A stretch of DNA of 64,000 nucleotides from CAZTHM01 sp041946825. GTDB taxonomy: Bacteria; Acidobacteriota; Terriglobia; UBA7540. Positions 19,252-28,666 of this stretch are shown here, in pieces. Location: positions 1-64,000 of the forward strand of contig JBHGBD010000027.1 in NCBI GenBank assembly GCA_041946825.1. The letters run 5' to 3'. The position numbers and the translations under genes are program-made. The notes below the pieces were generated by a model that was not told the DNA's origin, searched no databases, and saw nothing but the letters and a program-made list of their open reading frames with translations. How positions within the stretch are numbered: position 1 is the first letter of the stretch; every line of letters starts with the position of its first letter.

Positions 19252-19330
19252 CGACCGCTCGCTGGACGACCGGCAGGCTGAATACGGCGAGCTTGCCAAC
19301 GAATGGCATGGCGGATAACATCCCTGCGAA

Positions 19331-21052
19331 ATGACCGTTGACCTTGGCCGGGTTTCGAAGGGCTGTCTGCTGGCGATTTACTGGCTGGCGGTTCTGCTCT
19401 TTTCCCCCGGTCTTCTTACTGCACGGGCTCCCGGGCACGAAAAGATCCTCCTCCCGCCCGTCGCCTTCGAAGACATCGCCGCCCGCGCGGGCGTGAAGTT
19501 TGTCCTGCGCAACAGCGCCACTCCCAACAAATATCAGATCGAGCCCATGGTCGGGGGCGTGGCGGTTTTCGACTACAACAACGACGGCTTTCAGGACATC
19601 TACTTCGTCAACGGCGCAAAGATTCCAGAACTGATGAAGACCGGCCCCGAGTATTACAACCGTCTTTATCGCAATAACGGCGACGGGACTTTCACCGACG
19701 TGACAGACTCGGCGGGTGTCCGGGGCGAAGGCTATTCAATGGGCGTTGCGGTTGGTGACTACGATAACGACGGCTGGGAAGATCTCTTTGTCGCGGGGGT
19801 CAATCGTAATCTGCTCTTCCACAACAATCGCGATGGAACCTTCTCGGACGTTACGGATCACGCCGGCCTGACGGGGATTTCCCCAAACCGCGGCAAAATG
19901 TGGTCTATCTGCGCGGCGTGGTTTGACTACAACAATGACGGCCTGCTGGACCTGTTCGTCGTGAACTATTGCGACTGGGGCCTGGACAAAGACCCCTTTT
20001 GCGGATCGGAGTTTAGAAAGCTCCGTGTCTATTGCCACCCCTCCAAGTTCGCGCCGCTCCCCAACATGCTCTTTCGAAATAATGGCGACGGCACATTCAC
20101 GGACGTCTCTGAGCCCTCCGGAGTCGGCAAATTACTCGGCAAGGGCATGGGCGTTGCCGTGGCGGATTACGACGATGATGGTTACATGGACGTCTTTGTT
20201 GCTAACGATACGACACGCAACTTTCTCTTTCACAACAACCGCGATGGGACGTTCAGCGAGTTGGGCCTGCAGGCGGGGGTTGCTTACAACGGCGACGGCT
20301 CCGCTCTCTCCTATATGGGCGCGGACTTTCGCGACGTCGATAACGACGGCCGACCCGATATCTTGGTGACGGCGATCTCCAACGAGATGTTCAGCTACTT
20401 CCACAACGAAAGCCGCGGACTCTTTGAGGATTTCACGCACTCGAGCCTGCTGGGCCGGCTGAGCATCTTTATGAGCGGGTGGAGCGACGGGCTTTTTGAT
20501 TTCAATAACGATGGATGGAAGGATCTGTTCGCGGCGAATTCCCACGTCAACGATGAAGTCGAGTCGGAGATGAATGTTCCCTTCCGCCAGCGCAACGCCA
20601 TTTTCCTTAATGACGGCGGCGTATTTGTGGACGCTTCGGCCGAGGCCGGCAAGGATTTTCAGGTGGCTGCAGCGCACCGAGGGTCCGCGTTCGGAGATCT
20701 GGACAACGATGGAAAAGTGGATGCTGTCGTGTCGCGTTTCGAGGGACCGGCGGAGGTTTTCCGCAACATTTCTCCCGGCGGTGGCCACTGGCTGACTATC
20801 AACCCCCGGGGCCGTCGGAGCAGTCGCGACGCCATCGGGGCCAAGTTTCGCCTCGAAGCAGCGTCGGGAGTTCAATACAACCATGTGACGACGAGCGTTG
20901 GTTACGCAAGCTCCAGCGACCGCCGCGTTCACTTCGGCCTGGGAAAGGATACCGTAATCAAGAAACTCGAAATCCGTTGGCCCAGCGGAGCCAGGCAGGA
21001 ACTGACGGATATTCCCGCCGACCAAATCCTCACGGTCACTGAGCCACAGTGA
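19331..21052 (+). CDS. CRTAC1 family secreted protein (FG-GAP/VCBS repeats plus ASPIC/UnbV domain)
   Basis: 573 residues with a signal peptide (LLAIYWLAVLLFSPGLLTARA). There follow seven calcium-loop beta-propeller repeats of the form D-x-[ND]-N-D-G-x-x-D-[LIV], for example DYNNDGFQDIYF, DYDNDGWEDLFV, DYDDDGYMDVFV and DLDNDGKVDAVV. The C-terminal 90 residues (WLTINPRGRRSSRDAIGAKF through VHFGLGKDTVIKKLEIRWPSG) are an ASPIC/UnbV domain. The protein is exported and probably binds calcium on the cell surface. Ligand and function are unknown. It is convergent with the TPR gene that follows and divergent from the 2Fe-2S gene. Confidence 0.92.
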   Translation: MTVDLGRVSKGCLLAIYWLAVLLFSPGLLTARAPGHEKILLPPVAFEDIAARAGVKFVLRNSATPNKYQIEPMVGGVAVFDYNNDGFQDIYFVNGAKIPELMKTGPEYYNRLYRNNGDGTFTDVTDSAGVRGEGYSMGVAVGDYDNDGWEDLFVAGVNRNLLFHNNRDGTFSDVTDHAGLTGISPNRGKMWSICAAWFDYNNDGLLDLFVVNYCDWGLDKDPFCGSEFRKLRVYCHPSKFAPLPNMLFRNNGDGTFTDVSEPSGVGKLLGKGMGVAVADYDDDGYMDVFVANDTTRNFLFHNNRDGTFSELGLQAGVAYNGDGSALSYMGADFRDVDNDGRPDILVTAISNEMFSYFHNESRGLFEDFTHSSLLGRLSIFMSGWSDGLFDFNNDGWKDLFAANSHVNDEVESEMNVPFRQRNAIFLNDGGVFVDASAEAGKDFQVAAAHRGSAFGDLDNDGKVDAVVSRFEGPAEVFRNISPGGGHWLTINPRGRRSSRDAIGAKFRLEAASGVQYNHVTTSVGYASSSDRRVHFGLGKDTVIKKLEIRWPSGARQELTDIPADQILTVTEPQ

Positions 21053-21067
21053 AGCTGCGCGGTTGAT

Positions 21068-22171
21068 TTATCGTGGTTCCTGCTTCCCCTCCCCCAGGCG
21101 CGCCGCCTCCGAAGCATGGGCAGAAGCCTTCTGGCTGTCGCCGAGCGCGGTGTAAATACGCGAGAGAAGGAAGTGGACGCGGTAATCCGGCCCGCCAACC
21201 CGAAGCGCCGCTTCCGCTTCCGAGGCGGCAGCTTTCTCCTGTTTCAGGCGTAAGAGAACTCTGGCCAGTTCGTAATGCGCGTCAACATTCCTGGGGTCGG
21301 ATCTCACAGCCTCGCTCAGCTGCGCGCGACTCTCTTCCAGGCGGTTAAGTTTGAAGAGGAAAACTCCGTAGGCAACCTGCACGCGCACATCCGGAAGAGG
21401 CGAGTTGTGGCTCAGCCGGACGCCTTCGCGGAAGGCCTTTTCCGCGCCGTCGTGGTCGCCGAGCAGGTCTAGCGTCAGTCCGAGGTTTTCGTATCCCCGG
21501 ATGCTCTGGGGATTCAGCTTCAGCGAAGCCTCGAACGCCTCGCGAGCCTGGTTGAATTCATTGCGGAGGAAATACGACCGGCCAAGGAGAAACCAGGTGC
21601 TTGCGTCCTTGTCGTCGAGCCGCAGCGATTCGCGGTAGGCCGCGTCGGCCTCAGGCCAGTCTTTGCGCGCGGTAAAGATCATTCCCATCGCCGTATATGC
21701 CTTCGGGTACTTTGGGTCGAGCTTGATGGCTTCCTTGGCCGTTTCGTAGGCCGCCTCGAACTTCTCCAGATTGATTTGGGCGCCGGATAGCAGGCAGAGA
21801 GTCTCGGCGGTGGGCTTTGACGCCACGACTTCCTCGAAGCACTTCTCGGCCTCAGCCGGACGCGCCGTGGAATAGTAAATCGTCCCCAAACGCAGGCGCG
21901 ACTGGAGATAGTTGGGGTTGCCCTTATCAACCTTGGAATAGAGTAATTCGGCCTCAGCGACGCGGCCCTCGCGCAGGGCGGCTTCCGCGCGGGCGAATTC
22001 ACTCTGTGGGCTCTGTGGCCAACCTGCGGGGTTGCCAAGCCAGAGTAGAAGGCAGACAAGAATCGAGATAGGCACGCGCCGAACCCATTGCGCCCGCTTG
22101 GAAATCCCCTGGGCGCATCGCACGCTCAATATAACATGGCAGGATTGAGGAAGCAGTTCGCGCTGAGGCAA
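21068..22171 (-). CDS. Exported tetratricopeptide-repeat protein
   Basis: Up to 367 residues. A hydrophobic segment (VPISILVCLLLWLGNPAG) is followed by eight or nine consecutive TPRs, recognisable by the pattern A-x-x-G-x-x-x-x-A-x-x-x-Y/F (for example LGTIYYSTARPAEAEKCFEE and LGRSYFLRNEFNQAREAFEA). TPRs bind other proteins. The start is unclear: the longest frame opens with TTG directly after the TAA of the beta-helix gene and has no ribosome site, and GTG at 22123 is an alternative. The tight junction suggests cotranscription and perhaps translational coupling with the beta-helix gene. Confidence 0.82.
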   Translation of the reverse strand: MPQRELLPQSCHVILSVRCAQGISKRAQWVRRVPISILVCLLLWLGNPAGWPQSPQSEFARAEAALREGRVAEAELLYSKVDKGNPNYLQSRLRLGTIYYSTARPAEAEKCFEEVVASKPTAETLCLLSGAQINLEKFEAAYETAKEAIKLDPKYPKAYTAMGMIFTARKDWPEADAAYRESLRLDDKDASTWFLLGRSYFLRNEFNQAREAFEASLKLNPQSIRGYENLGLTLDLLGDHDGAEKAFREGVRLSHNSPLPDVRVQVAYGVFLFKLNRLEESRAQLSEAVRSDPRNVDAHYELARVLLRLKQEKAAASEAEAALRVGGPDYRVHFLLSRIYTALGDSQKASAHASEAARLGEGKQEPR

Positions 22172-23716
22172 TTACTGCTGAGGGCCGACATTCATCCTGG
22201 TAATGTCGTGAAGCGATTTTCCCCAATAATCCAGCATGCCGAAATCGGGCGAGTAGGCGGTACCGGCATTGAGGGCCGGCGAGTCCGGCAGCAGGCGATA
22301 TTCATCCAGTGGCAGGCGGCCCGTCCCCGCCTTCCCTGCGGCTTTAAGCCGCGGGTCGGCGACGAAGCCCTGAGCTTCCTGGCCGCTGTCTTTTCGAAAT
22401 GCGTCGAGATCCGAATACTCCTTTTCCCCCCAGATCACTCGAATCCGGGACGTTGAGAAGTATTCGTTGTGATTGAAGCTGTTATTCTGTGCAGCGGCTT
22501 CCGGAGCAACACGCAGGAGCGCGCGTCCTTCATCGGCGATGACGATATTATTCAACACCCGCACGTTCGAGGGGAATTGTGCCTCCTTCTCGCCGCGAAA
22601 GTGGATGGCGGCGCCCGCCTCGTTGCCTCGAAAGAAGAAGACGTTGTTGTACACGTCCGAGTCCTGCAGCGTCCCGAAACAGAGAATCCCGCCGTAATCG
22701 TTCTTGCGCCCATCGTTCTGGGAGATATTGAAACGCACGACGGAACGCGTCGTGAAGCCTCGCCCGCTACCCATGAAAAGATAGCCTGCTCCGTCGTTAT
22801 CATGCGAGTAGCAATATTGGATGGTGCAGTTGGCGCTCGACCAGTCGATGTCGAAGCCCCCGCCGTCGTGGGTGCCCGGTGTGACGTTCTCGTAGGCTTC
22901 GCAATACTGGATAACGATATTCTCCGAATTCCAGCACCAGATGCCGACCCGCGCGTCGTGCTTCCAGCCGTTGCGGTAGGCGGTGCAATACTCGATGACC
23001 CCGTCGCGGCCGCTGTAAATCTTGATCCCGTCCCAACCGTTGCCGTAGGCGACCGAGCGGCGAATCGCCAGATTGCGGACTTCGGCGTAGTCCTTGCCTT
23101 GAATGAAGATCCCGCTGTCCTGATTGTTGTAAGAAACGCAATCCTCGATGACCACGTCATCGTAGTTGCCATAGGTGCCGTCGCCGACGTGAATTCCGGA
23201 GCGCCCGCTATCGTGCGCCACGCAATCGCGAACGCGGATGAAATGATAATGAGGGCGGCGCGGCGCTGCCCAGATCTTCAGAGCGTCTTCGCCGGAATCC
23301 TTGGCGTTGGTCACTTCCAGTCCCTCGATCACCCAGGCATCTTGATTGTGGATGAGCACCGCAGGGCCTTTCCCTCCGTCGATGAAGGGCCGCGCGCCGT
23401 CACCGTAAGCCCCGATGCGAATAGGTTTCTCAGGAGTCCCGGAGCCCAACGGGTGAAGCGTCCCCTGCCATCGGGCGCCCCGCCGCAGCAGGATTTCGTC
23501 TCCCGGCTGAAAAGTTATCGCGCTGATCTTCGAAAGCGATTTCCAGGCCTTTTCCGACAGCGTTCCGGAGTTGCTGTCGTTGCCTGCATTGGAGTCCACG
23601 TAGTACACGGTCGCCGAGGCGGAAGCACACACCCCGAAGACAAGCGCGAACACGGCCGGGACGAGCGCAAATATTCTCCGAGTCAAGCTTTGTTGGTGAC
23701 CGAAATTTAGATTCAA
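22172..23716 (-). CDS. Secreted right-handed parallel beta-helix protein
   Basis: 514 residues starting at TTG, preceded at good distance by AAGGAG. A signal peptide (IFALVPAVFALVFGVCASASA) leads into VYYVDSNAGNDSNSGT, a common opening of secreted polysaccharide-acting or adhesin-like beta-helix proteins. About ten helix turns follow, with N/D-G-I-x-V/I steps such as SGIHVGDGTYGNYDDVVIEDC and DGIKIYSGRDGVIEYC. The family includes pectate lyases, NosD-like proteins and surface carbohydrate-binding proteins. No catalytic set is obvious. It follows the TonB receptor gene after a terminator hairpin and precedes the TPR gene with no gap. Confidence 0.85.
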   Translation of the reverse strand: MNLNFGHQQSLTRRIFALVPAVFALVFGVCASASATVYYVDSNAGNDSNSGTLSEKAWKSLSKISAITFQPGDEILLRRGARWQGTLHPLGSGTPEKPIRIGAYGDGARPFIDGGKGPAVLIHNQDAWVIEGLEVTNAKDSGEDALKIWAAPRRPHYHFIRVRDCVAHDSGRSGIHVGDGTYGNYDDVVIEDCVSYNNQDSGIFIQGKDYAEVRNLAIRRSVAYGNGWDGIKIYSGRDGVIEYCTAYRNGWKHDARVGIWCWNSENIVIQYCEAYENVTPGTHDGGGFDIDWSSANCTIQYCYSHDNDGAGYLFMGSGRGFTTRSVVRFNISQNDGRKNDYGGILCFGTLQDSDVYNNVFFFRGNEAGAAIHFRGEKEAQFPSNVRVLNNIVIADEGRALLRVAPEAAAQNNSFNHNEYFSTSRIRVIWGEKEYSDLDAFRKDSGQEAQGFVADPRLKAAGKAGTGRLPLDEYRLLPDSPALNAGTAYSPDFGMLDYWGKSLHDITRMNVGPQQ

Positions 23717-23747
23717 AAGAGGTCTCCTTCGGGCGGGTCGAGAGGAT

Positions 23748-23781
23748 AGAAAAGAATTGGGGCGGGCACAGGGCCCGCCCC
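23748..23781 (-). terminator. Terminator hairpin after the TonB-dependent receptor gene
   Basis: A perfect 9-bp GC stem, GGGGCGGGC/GCCCGCCCC (23759-23767 with 23773-23781) with a 5-base loop. On the minus strand it is followed by AATTCTTTTCT. It lies 19 bases after the receptor stop. Confidence 0.7.
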
Positions 23782-23799
23782 TGAAAAACGATCAGATCA

Positions 23800-26700
23800 T
23801 TACCACTCAAACCGCGCGCCCAATTGCCCGACGCGAGGCGACCCACTCGCACTCAAGACTTGACCAAGGTTTGAGCCGAGACTCGTGTTGGGATTGTTGA
23901 ATGTGTGGCGATTGAAGACGTTGAAGAACTCGCCGCGAATCTGCAGCTTCATGCGCTCTTTGATTTTGAAATCCTTGTAGACCGCGAGATTCTCGACGGC
24001 GGTGCCGAAGCCGTTCAGGCCGGCCACATACGGCCCGGAATTCCCGAAATTCCCGTAGCCTGGATCGGAGAATCCTGCAGGATTGAAGTAGAAGTTATTC
24101 GGGTCCCCAAACCTTGAGCCATCGAAGTGACGGCTCAGGTCAGCTCCGGAATCCACATTCGAATAGATCGTTGTAGGTATTCCGAACGCTCCCCATGCGG
24201 GGCCAGGGTACCACTGGTAGGAATAGACGCTGAGCGGGGTGCCGGTGCTGTAGTAGAGGGTTGTGCCCAACGTCCAATCGCCGACGATGGCGTTGACCAC
24301 CCGGCCGCGTCCGGAGAGAAACTGACGCCCGCTTCCGAAAGGCAACGTGTAGAGGATGTACCCTTTCACGATGCTCTGGTTGTAAGGTTTGATGAAATTG
24401 CGCTCCCAACTCAAGTCGGAAACGTCTTGCAGCCATGAGTCACTCACCCAGTGTTCCTGGAAGTTACTGCCGCGGGTGCCGTAGTCGAAGGCGCCGGTGG
24501 ATCGCTGACGAGCGAAGGTGTAGCTCATGTCCGCCGTCAAGCCATGAGAGGAACGTTGAACGAGTTCGACCTGGAGAGAATCGTACTGTGAGCGCCCACG
24601 GGGTGACCCGACATAAAAGAGGTAAGCCCAGTTTGCCGCTAACTGCGGGTAGGGATACAGGGCGGCGAAGGAGAAGTTCGAGAACCCTTCATAGGGATAA
24701 GGGACGCCGGCCGCAGCGGCGGAGGCTTCGTCCCAGACCCAGTCCCATTCGTGACCACCCTTCAGAAGGTTGGACATGGCGCTGTTCGGGGCGGCGTTCT
24801 GCTCCAGCGATCCATCGTGCAGGTGTGTCCCACGCGTGCCGAGGTAGTTAAACGAGAGGCGCGTGTTTTGTGTCAGCTCGAATTCCACGCCGGCATTCCA
24901 TTGGTTCGTAATGCCCGGACGTAGCGACTCCGGGCTGATCGAGGTCATCCCCCCCAAATAGATGTAGTTGGGATCGAACGTGCCGGAAACGGGCTGGCCC
25001 GGGTAGCCGGTGTCCCAGTTAAAGGCCGGGGAGAAGTCCTGGGTCTGGGGCACTTCGTTGGTGGGGAAGTAGCCGGGCGCAAAGCCGTAAGGCACACCAC
25101 TCCAGTAATCGATGCCAATGGGGATGTAGAACATGGCGTAGGCAGCTCGCGCCACTAGCCGGTCGCTGACTTTGTAAGCAAAACCGATGTGCGGGGCAAA
25201 ATCACTCCAGCGGGTTGACCCTTCAAAGGTCTGACTGCCATCGCTCAAGTAAGCCACCTGACCGCGCATTCCGGTTGCGGAATCTACGAGCGAGCCGTCA
25301 AAGTTCGCCCAATGGCCGTACTTCTCGTGGAACGGGTACGTCTGGTTCCAGTTGAGACCATAGTTGAGCGTGAACCTTGAGTTTACCTTGAAGCTGTCCT
25401 CAGCAAAGACTGACAGCGACTTGCGCCGCCCGTAAAGATCGTACGGCGAGCCCATGGAGGCGCTGCTGACGTCGCCCAGCAGGAAGCTTGCGAATCCGAA
25501 TCCCACTTGGCTTGCGTAGGACTCAGTGGGCGCGCCTGTCTGGCTATTCGCGAAGTCGAAGTTCAGAGTTCCGTTCCCGCCGTGACTATTGATCTGGAAG
25601 GCGCGAAGTTCCCCGCCGAGAGTAATTGTGTGGCGACCCTTGATCCAGGTGAGGGTCTCGTCGCCGACCAGCACGTTGGAAGTGTAATACCCCTTGCTGC
25701 TGTAACCGATCGGATCTTCCCAAAAGCCGTTCACCTTGCTGCCGAAATCGATCTCCGGGAAGTTGCCGGCCCCCGTATCGCCGAAGCCCAGTTTGGAAGG
25801 CCAGTCACCACTCGCGGACTGTGCCAGGCTGGGATTGCGGAAGTGCTCGACGGTGAAGGCAACAACGTTCAGCAGGTTGGAAGTAAAGTTGTAGCTGTCG
25901 CTGAGTCGGAACTTGTGGTCGGTGATCTTCTGCAACCGCGACTGGGCAAGCGGACCGCCATCCGGATCCAGGGTGGACCAGATGCCCCCCGCGTCGACCA
26001 GGATACGCGGCCGCGCTGTCCAGATGTAGGAACTGGCAAGACGGTTCTTTTCCGAAAAGTTGTGATCGACCTTGACGCTGAATTGCGTCTGGTGGAACCA
26101 CGGGTTATTACTGACCGTGGCGGCGTTGTTGTTGATCAGGCCCGAGCCCAGCGGCTTGTAGTACTGCTGGTACAACGGGATGATTTGCTGCGCGACATTG
26201 CTAAAGCGCGAGGTGGGGATGACGTTTCCCGGGAAGACTTGTCCGGGATGGGCGGGGTCGAAGATCATCCCCTGAACCAATTGCACCGTCTGCCCGTCGG
26301 TATCCTGAACGGTGATGGGGTTTCCTGAGTCGAGGATGGGCGCGCCCAATAGGGCGCTGAAGTCGCCGTTCAGGAAGTCGGGCGTCGGCACCGTGCGGTC
26401 GGAAGATCCCGCCGTGTAGTCGGCCTTCCGGTATTGCTCGAAGGCGCCGAACACGAAAGTCTTGTTCTTGATGATGGGTCCACCGGCGCTGAAGGCGTAA
26501 TCCTTGTGCCGGCTGCGCGGCCTCGGGCTCCCGTAGTAATTGTTCATCCAGGAGTTGGCATTTAGCGCTTCATTCTGCCAGAGGGTTACCGCGCTGCCGT
26601 GGAACTGGTTGGTCCCGGACTTCATGATGAATGAGAATGTGCCGCCGGCCGTGTACATGGCGCGCTGGCCGCTCATGCCGCCCGTATCAACACGGAATTC

Positions 26701-27333
26701 CTGGACGGCTTCCATGGGGGGCTCACTTTCCAGGAGTTGCCCGGTTTCAGACTCCTGGGCAAGCGTACCGTCGATGAGGACTTCGTTGCTGAAGGCCTGC
26801 GTGCCCGCGATGTAGGTGGTCCAACTGTTGCCCTCGACGCCGGGCGTCACGGCAAAGGCAAAGGCCATGATGTCGCGCCCGCCGTTGATGGAAAGGGGCA
26901 AAGCTCGGTAGGTCTGCAGCGACATGGTGCTGCCCATATCGTTCGTCTGGCTCTGCAAGACCGGAGCCTGTGCTTTTACCTCTATCATTTGGGCAACCGC
27001 GCCCACGCGCATCGTGACATTAATCTCGGCCACTTGGCTTACAGTTAAAGTAACGCCCGTCCGTTCCAGTGACTGGAAGCCGTCCTTCTTGAAGGACAAT
27101 GAGTACGGCCCTACCGGCAAGTTGAGAATTCGAAACAGGCCGACCTCGTTGGTGGCCCCGGATGTCTCGACCTTGGTATCCACATTGGTGGCGATAACGG
27201 AAACATCAGGAATCACGGCCCCCGACGAGTCCGTCACCGTCCCCGTTATGGTGGCTCGGTCTGCCTGGGCAAAGAGAGATCCGGCCAATAAAATGGAGCC
27301 AAGTAAAACTAAGAGAGAACCCTTCGCTCGCAT
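23800..27333 (-). CDS. Oar-like TonB-dependent receptor with carboxypeptidase-regulatory-like domain
   Basis: 1177 residues with a signal peptide (LLVLLGSILLAGSLFAQ), then a carboxypeptidase-regulatory-like beta-sandwich at about residues 26-110 (ATITGTVTDSSGAVIPDVSV ... GPYSLSFKKDGFQ). A plug domain follows at about 130-235, then a long aromatic-rich beta-barrel ending in ARFEW, with the terminal aromatic residue typical of outer-membrane barrels. This is the Oar-like type that is heavily expanded in Acidobacteriota. It takes up a large substrate, probably a glycan fragment, peptide or metal complex, across the outer membrane using TonB energy. The start has a GAGGAGGGTTCT site. A promoter candidate lies at 27505-27532 and a terminator after the stop. 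Confidence 0.93.
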   Translation of the reverse strand: MRAKGSLLVLLGSILLAGSLFAQADRATITGTVTDSSGAVIPDVSVIATNVDTKVETSGATNEVGLFRILNLPVGPYSLSFKKDGFQSLERTGVTLTVSQVAEINVTMRVGAVAQMIEVKAQAPVLQSQTNDMGSTMSLQTYRALPLSINGGRDIMAFAFAVTPGVEGNSWTTYIAGTQAFSNEVLIDGTLAQESETGQLLESEPPMEAVQEFRVDTGGMSGQRAMYTAGGTFSFIMKSGTNQFHGSAVTLWQNEALNANSWMNNYYGSPRPRSRHKDYAFSAGGPIIKNKTFVFGAFEQYRKADYTAGSSDRTVPTPDFLNGDFSALLGAPILDSGNPITVQDTDGQTVQLVQGMIFDPAHPGQVFPGNVIPTSRFSNVAQQIIPLYQQYYKPLGSGLINNNAATVSNNPWFHQTQFSVKVDHNFSEKNRLASSYIWTARPRILVDAGGIWSTLDPDGGPLAQSRLQKITDHKFRLSDSYNFTSNLLNVVAFTVEHFRNPSLAQSASGDWPSKLGFGDTGAGNFPEIDFGSKVNGFWEDPIGYSSKGYYTSNVLVGDETLTWIKGRHTITLGGELRAFQINSHGGNGTLNFDFANSQTGAPTESYASQVGFGFASFLLGDVSSASMGSPYDLYGRRKSLSVFAEDSFKVNSRFTLNYGLNWNQTYPFHEKYGHWANFDGSLVDSATGMRGQVAYLSDGSQTFEGSTRWSDFAPHIGFAYKVSDRLVARAAYAMFYIPIGIDYWSGVPYGFAPGYFPTNEVPQTQDFSPAFNWDTGYPGQPVSGTFDPNYIYLGGMTSISPESLRPGITNQWNAGVEFELTQNTRLSFNYLGTRGTHLHDGSLEQNAAPNSAMSNLLKGGHEWDWVWDEASAAAAGVPYPYEGFSNFSFAALYPYPQLAANWAYLFYVGSPRGRSQYDSLQVELVQRSSHGLTADMSYTFARQRSTGAFDYGTRGSNFQEHWVSDSWLQDVSDLSWERNFIKPYNQSIVKGYILYTLPFGSGRQFLSGRGRVVNAIVGDWTLGTTLYYSTGTPLSVYSYQWYPGPAWGAFGIPTTIYSNVDSGADLSRHFDGSRFGDPNNFYFNPAGFSDPGYGNFGNSGPYVAGLNGFGTAVENLAVYKDFKIKERMKLQIRGEFFNVFNRHTFNNPNTSLGSNLGQVLSASGSPRVGQLGARFEW

Positions 27334-27678
27334 AGAACCCTCCTCTTTGTGTAATCGCTTTCACCACGACGCATCATCGACCAGCAACTCTTTCCACCGC
27401 AAAGCAGCCCGACGTTTCAGAGGGACAAGCAGCGCTCACCAATTGCCATATGGCGAGAGCAAGAGGACCCAGGTGGTGAACACACAGTCTGACTTACAGC
27501 GTGCATCTTACATCTGCCATGACTCACGTCAAGAGACAAAAAGTCCTATATTATAAATTAGTTGCCGCTGGTTTGATGCGGAAATGACTTAGGTGCAAGT
27601 CGTGGGGACGCGGGTTGATGCGTCGGCAGGAAATGAATTCGAGGTCGCAAACGGTCTGCTGGGGTCGCTGGCGGGACT
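27334..27678. other. Intergenic region between accA and the TonB receptor gene
   Basis: 345 bases, relatively AT-rich around 27540-27565. It holds the candidate receptor promoter at 27505-27532 and a leader of about 165 bases. I see no terminator for accA, no RNA gene and no riboswitch motif. Confidence 0.5.
27505..27532 (-). promoter_or_regulatory. Candidate promoter of the TonB-dependent receptor gene
   Basis: On the minus strand TTGACG (27532-27527) and TAAGAT (27510-27505) are separated by 16 bases. The region just upstream is AT-rich. It would give a leader of about 165 bases. Confidence 0.45.
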
Positions 27679-28635
27679 TCACCCTTCCCCGACGAAGGTA
27701 GCAAGTTGGCGCAGTCGCTCGTGACGACGCCGAATAAGGTCATTTGCTGAGAGCGCTGACAGTTCTCGAAGGCTTGCGGCCAGCACAGGACGGAGCAGCT
27801 CCGCCGCCCTGCCGTAGTCCTCGTGTGCGCCGCCGGGCGGCTCAGTAACAATTTCATCCACGATGCCGAGCCGGTGCAAGTCTTCGGCGGTGAGCTTGAG
27901 AAGGCGTGCGGCTTCCTGCTTGTGGTTCCAGTCGCGCCAAAGGATGGAGGAGCAGCTCTCGGGCGAGATCACCGAATACACGGCGTTCTCATACATCAAG
28001 ACTTTGTCGCCCACGGCGATGGCAAGCGCGCCCCCGCTACCCCCTTCGCCGTGAATGATCACGATGATGGGCACGCGTAATTTGGGGATTTCTCTCAGGT
28101 TGTAAGCGATCGCCTCTGCCTGCCCGCGCTCCTCGGCGCCGATTCCGGGATAAGCGCCGGGTGTGTCCACGAAAGTGAGGATGGGATTGCCGAACTTTGC
28201 CGCCATCTGCATCAGGCGAAGCGCCTTGCGATACCCTTCGGGCTTGGTCATCCCGAAGTTGCGCAGCAGTTTCTGCTTGGTGTCCCGGCCTTTCTGATGC
28301 CCAACGATCATCACGGATTGGCCTTCGAATGTGGCCAGGCCGCAGACCATGGCGGGGTCATCGGCGAAGCGACGATCGCCGTGGAGCTCCATGAAATCCG
28401 AGAATAGCAACTGGATGTAATCGAGGGTATAGGGCCGCTGCGGATGGCGCGCCAGCAGGACTCGAGCCCAAGCGTCCTTCTGCTCGCCTGACGGCCCCTG
28501 GCGGATGGCCTCGAGCTGCTGACGAAGGCGGTCGATTTCCTCGATTGCCGCCTCGGAGTCGGAGTTCGTCTCCAGCTCGGCAATCTGGCGTTCGAGGTCC
28601 TGCACAACGGCGGATTGTCCGCGACGTTCCGGCAT
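27679..28635 (-). CDS. accA: Acetyl-CoA carboxylase carboxyltransferase subunit alpha
   Basis: 318 residues, the normal length for AccA. The N-terminal helical part (VQDLERQIAELE) leads into the crotonase-fold carboxyltransferase domain with the signatures MIVGHQKGRDTKQKLLRNFGM, FVDTPGAYPGIGAEERGQ and HGEGGSGGALAIAVGDKVLM. It moves the carboxyl group from biotin to acetyl-CoA to make malonyl-CoA, together with AccD, which is not in the window. It starts 31 bases after the dnaE stop. The dnaE-accA order is conserved in many bacteria, including Escherichia coli. Confidence 0.97.
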   Translation of the reverse strand: MPERRGQSAVVQDLERQIAELETNSDSEAAIEEIDRLRQQLEAIRQGPSGEQKDAWARVLLARHPQRPYTLDYIQLLFSDFMELHGDRRFADDPAMVCGLATFEGQSVMIVGHQKGRDTKQKLLRNFGMTKPEGYRKALRLMQMAAKFGNPILTFVDTPGAYPGIGAEERGQAEAIAYNLREIPKLRVPIIVIIHGEGGSGGALAIAVGDKVLMYENAVYSVISPESCSSILWRDWNHKQEAARLLKLTAEDLHRLGIVDEIVTEPPGGAHEDYGRAAELLRPVLAASLRELSALSANDLIRRRHERLRQLATFVGEG

Positions 28636-28666
28636 GGTTTCAATTGACCTGCAGAACAGTCCCTGC

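Noticed and set aside
22338..22352. GCGGC-hairpin like a REP element inside the beta-helix gene.
   Set aside because: It encodes a normal run of the helix repeat (DPRLKAAG), keeps the frame, and lacks flanking REP words, so chance is likely.
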